Assembly: GCA_963921305.4 (NCBI GenBank)
Contig: CAWUEX030000002.1
Coordinates: 620,001 to 684,000, forward strand
Source: CAWUEX02 sp963921305
GTDB taxonomy: Bacteria; Pseudomonadota; Alphaproteobacteria; Rhodospirillales; Rhodospirillaceae
DNA: 64,000 nucleotides
Direction: 5' to 3'
The stretch's first letter is position 1; every line of letters starts with the position of its first letter. The notes under the pieces are model-generated. The model made no database searches, had not been told where the DNA came from, and was given only the letters and a program-made list of their open reading frames with translations. The position numbers and the translations under genes are program-made. Shown piece after piece: positions 60,246-64,000 of the stretch.

Positions 60246-62368
60246 TGCGGGTCACCGGCGGCCAGCGCCGTTTTGAATGGCGCGGCCCGGAATGCGATCT
60301 ACCCGACACCGAGTTCCGCGACTGCACGCTGATTCAGCGCTCGTCCCTCGATCCGGACCTCGAGTGGGAAATGAGCTTGGTGAAGGATACGGTCACACCC
60401 GAACACGGCGACTACAACCCCAAGGCCGCGCGCGCCAAGCTGGTGAGTGCGGACACCTCCAGCATGGACTGGGGTCTGGGCGTGGCCGCCGAGGACCGGG
60501 CCCACGACACCGATGAAATGGAATGTTTCACCTGCCACCTGTCCTGGACGACCTCATGCGCGGGTTGTCACCTGCCGATCCAGGCCAACTGGAAGACGAC
60601 CCGGCATCATTACGAGGGCGGGGAGACCCGCAACTACGCCACCTACAACCCGCAAGTGGTGCGCGATCAGATGTTCCAGCTGGGCATCCACCAGACCACC
60701 AAGGGCAACACCATTGCGCCGATCCGCTCGACATCGGCACTGATCCTGTCCTCGACCAACATCAACCGCGAGCGGATTTACATTCAACAGCCGCCGATCG
60801 CGTCCTCAGGTTATTCGAGCCAGGCGTTCGCACCTCACTTCCCCCATACGGTGCGCAAGACCGAAACCAAGACCTGCAGCGATTGTCACCTGGCGGAGGA
60901 CAATGACAACAACGCGATCATGGCCCAGCTGCTGTTGCACGGCACGAATTTTGTCAACTTCGTCGGCTACAACGCCTGGGTCGGCGGTGACGGCGGTATC
61001 GAAGCGGTGCGTGTAACGGAATGGGATGAACCGCAGGCCGTGATCGGCAGTTATCTGCACCGCTACGCCTATCCAGATTGGTATCAGGATCACCAGGACC
61101 GCGACCGCAACCTATACGAATCCTACACGCACGGTGGCGGACAGACCGGATGCCTGCAGTTGCGCGGCGAGTACATGTTTGTCGCCGAGGGCCGTAAAGG
61201 GTTCCAGGTGTATGACGTCGCGTCCATCGCCAACAAAGGCATCTCTCAGCGGATTATCACCGCGCCGTTCAGTCCGCTGGGCCATGACACCCAAGTCGGC
61301 AGCAAGAATGCGACCTGCGTCGCCCTGCCCACCAATCAGGCGATCGCCCCAACCCGCATGTACGGCGACCCGGCCGTCACCAAGCTGATGCTGGAGGACA
61401 ACCAGGAACAGCCGATCCACGCGCTATACTCCTACGCCTTCATTACCGATGCGGAAGAAGGGCTGATCGTCGTTAACGTCGACACCATGGCCGACGGCGA
61501 ACCGCGCAACAACTTTCTCGACCGGGCGTTGACCTGGAACCCTGGCGGAGCTCTCGCCGGCGCGCGGCACATCACCCTGGCCGGAACTACGGCCTACATC
61601 GCCGGCGACTTCGGTGTTGCAGTGGTCGACCTAGACGATCCAATGTCGCCTGATCTTGTCACCGTCATCCCCTTCGACGGCGCCCGGGCCACGGCGCTGC
61701 AGTTCCGCTATCTGTTCGTAACGGACCGGGCCGGTTTCCATGTGGTCAATGTCACCGATCCTGCCGCACCTCGCAAAGTGGACGGCGCCTCCATCTCACT
61801 GAGTGACGCCCAACGCATCTATGTGGCCCGCACCTTTGCCTACGTAGCGGCAGGCCGCGATGGCCTGGTCCTGGTTGATGTAGAAGCGCCAGAGTCGCCC
61901 ACGGTCTACGAGAAGTTCACCGCAGGCGGGCGCATCAACGATGCACGGGACGTCATCGTCGGGACGACCAACGCATCACTGTTCGCCTACGTGGCCGACG
62001 GCCGCAACGGCCTGAAAGTGGTGCAGCTCACCTCGCCGGAAAGCCAGCCGCGCTTCTACGGCTTTAGCCCCGACCCTAAGCCGGAGCTGATCGCGTGGTA
62101 TGAAACGAAGTGGCCCGCGACGGCACTGTCAAAAGGACTAGACCGCGACCGCGGGGTCGATGAAACCGGCCATCAGATGGCGGTTTTCGGCCGCCTCGGC
62201 TCACGGCCCTTCACCTTGGAAGAGCAGCAGAAACTCTATCTGAATAAAGATGGATCGCCGTGGTACGTCAACGACGAGATTGACATTGATGCCTTCACGC
62301 CCGGCCAGCCACCGGCCAGGCTTCCGGACCTGCCGCAACAGCAGGCCCAGACACCGGAGACCCGTTAG
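60245..62368 (+). CDS. LVIVD-repeat and haem-motif C-terminal part of the decahaem protein
   Basis: Frame of 707 residues from ATG 60245, which overlaps the previous TGA (TGATG). It has three more CxxCH motifs (CFTCH, CAGCH, CSDCH) in its first third, then at least five LVIVD-type propeller repeats such as 'YVAAGRDGLVLVDVEAPESP' and 'YVADGRNGLKVVQLTSPESQ'. It has no signal peptide of its own, yet haem attachment needs export, so it is more likely the second half of the preceding gene than a separate one. LVIVD propellers occur in surface proteins. The full protein would be the terminal, extracellular partner of the conduit. Confidence 0.9.
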   Translation: MRVTGGQRRFEWRGPECDLPDTEFRDCTLIQRSSLDPDLEWEMSLVKDTVTPEHGDYNPKAARAKLVSADTSSMDWGLGVAAEDRAHDTDEMECFTCHLSWTTSCAGCHLPIQANWKTTRHHYEGGETRNYATYNPQVVRDQMFQLGIHQTTKGNTIAPIRSTSALILSSTNINRERIYIQQPPIASSGYSSQAFAPHFPHTVRKTETKTCSDCHLAEDNDNNAIMAQLLLHGTNFVNFVGYNAWVGGDGGIEAVRVTEWDEPQAVIGSYLHRYAYPDWYQDHQDRDRNLYESYTHGGGQTGCLQLRGEYMFVAEGRKGFQVYDVASIANKGISQRIITAPFSPLGHDTQVGSKNATCVALPTNQAIAPTRMYGDPAVTKLMLEDNQEQPIHALYSYAFITDAEEGLIVVNVDTMADGEPRNNFLDRALTWNPGGALAGARHITLAGTTAYIAGDFGVAVVDLDDPMSPDLVTVIPFDGARATALQFRYLFVTDRAGFHVVNVTDPAAPRKVDGASISLSDAQRIYVARTFAYVAAGRDGLVLVDVEAPESPTVYEKFTAGGRINDARDVIVGTTNASLFAYVADGRNGLKVVQLTSPESQPRFYGFSPDPKPELIAWYETKWPATALSKGLDRDRGVDETGHQMAVFGRLGSRPFTLEEQQKLYLNKDGSPWYVNDEIDIDAFTPGQPPARLPDLPQQQAQTPETR

Positions 62369-63714
62369 ACGACGCCGAACGCCATCATCGCGTCGGCGAC
62401 TTTGACAAAGCCGGCGATATTCGCCCCTTTGACATAGTTGACGTGATCATCGCTTTCGCGGCCGTACTCGGCACAGCGGTCGTGAATGCCCTCCATGATG
62501 TCACGGAGTAACTTGTTCACTTCGTCCTGTGTCCACGAGAGGCGCGCCGAGTTTTGACTCATCTCAAGACCAGACACGGCCACACCGCCCGCATTGGCGG
62601 CTTTGCTCGGGGCGTAAAGAATCTTCGCCTCCTTGAAGGCGTGGATGCCATCCAGCACGGTCGGCATGTTCGCACCCTCAGACACGGCCATGCAGCCGTT
62701 TCCGATCAGCGTCTTCGCATCCTCAGCGGAGATTTCGTTTTGCGTGGCACACGGTAAGGCGATGTCACAGGGAATGCCCCACGGCGTTTTGCCCTTGATG
62801 AAATCAGCCTTGAATTCATCAGCGTATTCTTCGATGCGTCCACGGCGATTGAACTTAAGATCCTTGATCCAAGCCAGCTTGTCTGCGTCGATGCCACCCT
62901 TGTCGTGAATTGAACCGCCACTGTCCGACAACGAAATCACCTTACCGCCCAACTGAGTGACTTTTTCAGCGGCATAGACGGCCACGTTGCCCGAACCGGA
63001 AATCACCACCGACTTGCCTTCGATGGCGTCTTTCTTTTGCTTCAGCATGTCCTCAAGGAAATACACCGTGCCGTAGCCGGTGGCTTCGCTGCGGGCCAGA
63101 CTGCCGCCGTATTCAAGGCCCTTGCCGGTCAGCACGCCCTCAAAGGTGTTGGTCAGGCGTTTGTATTGACCGAACATGTAACCGATTTCCCGCGCGCCGA
63201 CACCAATATCTCCGGCGGGGACGTCCTTCGAGGGGCCAATATGACGATGCAGCTCGGAGATGAACGACTGACAGAAGCGCATCACCTCGTCGGCCGACTT
63301 GCCCTTGGGATTGAAATCAGCACCGCCCTTGCCGCCGCCCATGGCCAGTCCCGTCAGACTGTTCTTAAAGGTTTGCTCGAAGGCGAGAAACTTCAGGATG
63401 GACAGATTGACGCTCGGATGAAAACGGATACCCCCCTTGTAGGGCCCGATGGCGTTGTTGTTTTGCACCCGGTAGCCCCGGTTGACCCGGATGTTGCCTT
63501 CGTCGTCCTGCCACGTGACACGAAAGATGACGATGCGGTCCGGTTCGGCGATGCGCCGCATGATCTCCCACTTTTGGTACTTAGGCTTGTCTTCAATGTA
63601 AGGAAGGACATCTGATGCGACCTCGCAAACCGCTTGCTGAAATTCGTCTTCGCCGGGGTTCCGTTTACTGAGTCCATCCATGAACTCGTCAAGTGTGGGC
63701 GCGGAGTCAGTCAT
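62365..63714 (-). CDS. gdhA: NADP-specific glutamate dehydrogenase
   Basis: Glutamate dehydrogenase of 449 residues from ATG 63714, preceded by GGAGG. It is the hexameric bacterial type, close in length to E. coli GdhA. The catalytic lysine region is 'LAMGGGKGGADFNPKG', the glutamate site 'NRGYRVQNNNAIGPYKGGIRFH', and the cofactor fold 'VVISGSGNVAVYAAEKVTQLGGKVISLSDSGG', whose Ser after the second strand favours NADP(H). It assimilates ammonium by reductive amination of 2-oxoglutarate. Tail-to-tail overlap of 4 bases with the decahaem gene; unrelated to that operon. Confidence 0.97.
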   Translation of the reverse strand: MTDSAPTLDEFMDGLSKRNPGEDEFQQAVCEVASDVLPYIEDKPKYQKWEIMRRIAEPDRIVIFRVTWQDDEGNIRVNRGYRVQNNNAIGPYKGGIRFHPSVNLSILKFLAFEQTFKNSLTGLAMGGGKGGADFNPKGKSADEVMRFCQSFISELHRHIGPSKDVPAGDIGVGAREIGYMFGQYKRLTNTFEGVLTGKGLEYGGSLARSEATGYGTVYFLEDMLKQKKDAIEGKSVVISGSGNVAVYAAEKVTQLGGKVISLSDSGGSIHDKGGIDADKLAWIKDLKFNRRGRIEEYADEFKADFIKGKTPWGIPCDIALPCATQNEISAEDAKTLIGNGCMAVSEGANMPTVLDGIHAFKEAKILYAPSKAANAGGVAVSGLEMSQNSARLSWTQDEVNKLLRDIMEGIHDRCAEYGRESDDHVNYVKGANIAGFVKVADAMMAFGVV

Positions 63715-63790
63715 GAGTCCTCCAGGCAAAGGGGATTAAATGGGCAACGAGATGACAGCGGACAGTGCACGAATGGCACTAAAGACGGGC

Positions 63791-64000
63791 CTAGAGGGAT
63801 GGAATAGCGTTTTGCAGATTCTGCACGGCCGCCAGAAAAGCACGCGGGTCATACTCCTCGTCCTTTTCGATCGCGGTGAAGCACTCCTCGAGCACACCAC
63901 TAAGCTCAATGTATTTGGCCCGGCTGATCATGCCGTCGTCAACCATGGTTTGCAGAAGGGCGGATGCCGCCATGGTGGCTTGTTCAGCGCCGGCGTAATC
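63791..64000 (-). CDS. small unknown protein, possibly running off the window
   Basis: The frame ends at TAG 63791 and has ATG at 63973 (60 residues), but it is open to the window edge, so the true start may lie outside. The visible protein is acidic and helical ('YIELSGVLEECFTAIEKDEEYDPRAFLAAVQNLQNAIPSL'). It has no recognisable domain. It is on the same strand as gdhA and 76 bases upstream of it. Confidence 0.45.
   Translation of the reverse strand, partial: DYAGAEQATMAASALLQTMVDDGMISRAKYIELSGVLEECFTAIEKDEEYDPRAFLAAVQNLQNAIPSL

Overview
The window is GC-rich, densely packed bacterial chromosome with no tRNA, rRNA, CRISPR array, transposase or phage gene that I can see. A TonB-dependent receptor, lipoproteins, a Tat-type signal, two PAS_5-type proteins, DUF1838 and two MmgE/PrpD proteins suggest a Gram-negative heterotroph, probably an alphaproteobacterium. 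That placement is inference; no phylogenetic marker is present. I recognised no stand-alone helix-turn-helix regulator anywhere in the 64 kb.

Layout. 0-3.7 kb: dipeptide/oligopeptide-type ABC permease pair with a family 5 binding protein on the opposite strand. 3.8-16.3 kb: secreted hydrolases and accessory enzymes (amidohydrolase, DUF1838, DUF3108-like, DHA2-type MFS pump, S9 peptidase, SDR, beta-lactamase-fold lipoprotein, quinone-reductase-like flavoprotein, tannase/feruloyl-esterase-like protein, glyoxalase-fold protein, PAS protein). 16.4-25.8 kb: TonB receptor, Nudix hydrolase, LLM flavoprotein, Dabb protein, methyltransferase, a frameshifted FAD monooxygenase, GST, a second PAS protein, and an FKBP/parvulin prolyl-isomerase pair. 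25.8-48 kb: a catabolic region rich in paralogue pairs (two related MFS carriers, two related SDRs, two MmgE/PrpD proteins, two tandem beta-propellers, serine hydrolases) plus an orphan TRAP binding protein, an HD-domain protein, an aldo/keto reductase and a maleate-isomerase-like protein. Substrates cannot be told from sequence.

49.3-62.4 kb is the most striking part. One plus-strand, tightly spaced operon encodes: an FAD/NAD(P) oxidoreductase fused to two cyclic-nucleotide-binding domains and a four-cluster DmsB-type ferredoxin; a five-helix membrane protein with two HX13H helices, expected to bind two b haems; an FHA domain-TM helix-decahaem cytochrome c fusion; a small secreted protein; a secreted protein with HbpS/GlcG-like repeats; an outer-membrane beta-barrel; and a decahaem cytochrome carrying LVIVD propeller repeats. 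Read in order, it looks like a trans-envelope electron conduit with two cytoplasmic regulatory inputs, a cyclic nucleotide and a phosphopeptide. This is inference from architecture.

Four genes in the window are broken by a single lesion: frameshifts near 22855, 43814 and 60234, and an in-frame TAA at 50949. Two of these hit the conduit operon, so raw reads should be checked before deciding between assembly error, decay and recoding. The window ends with an NADP-type glutamate dehydrogenase and a small unknown ORF reaching the edge.
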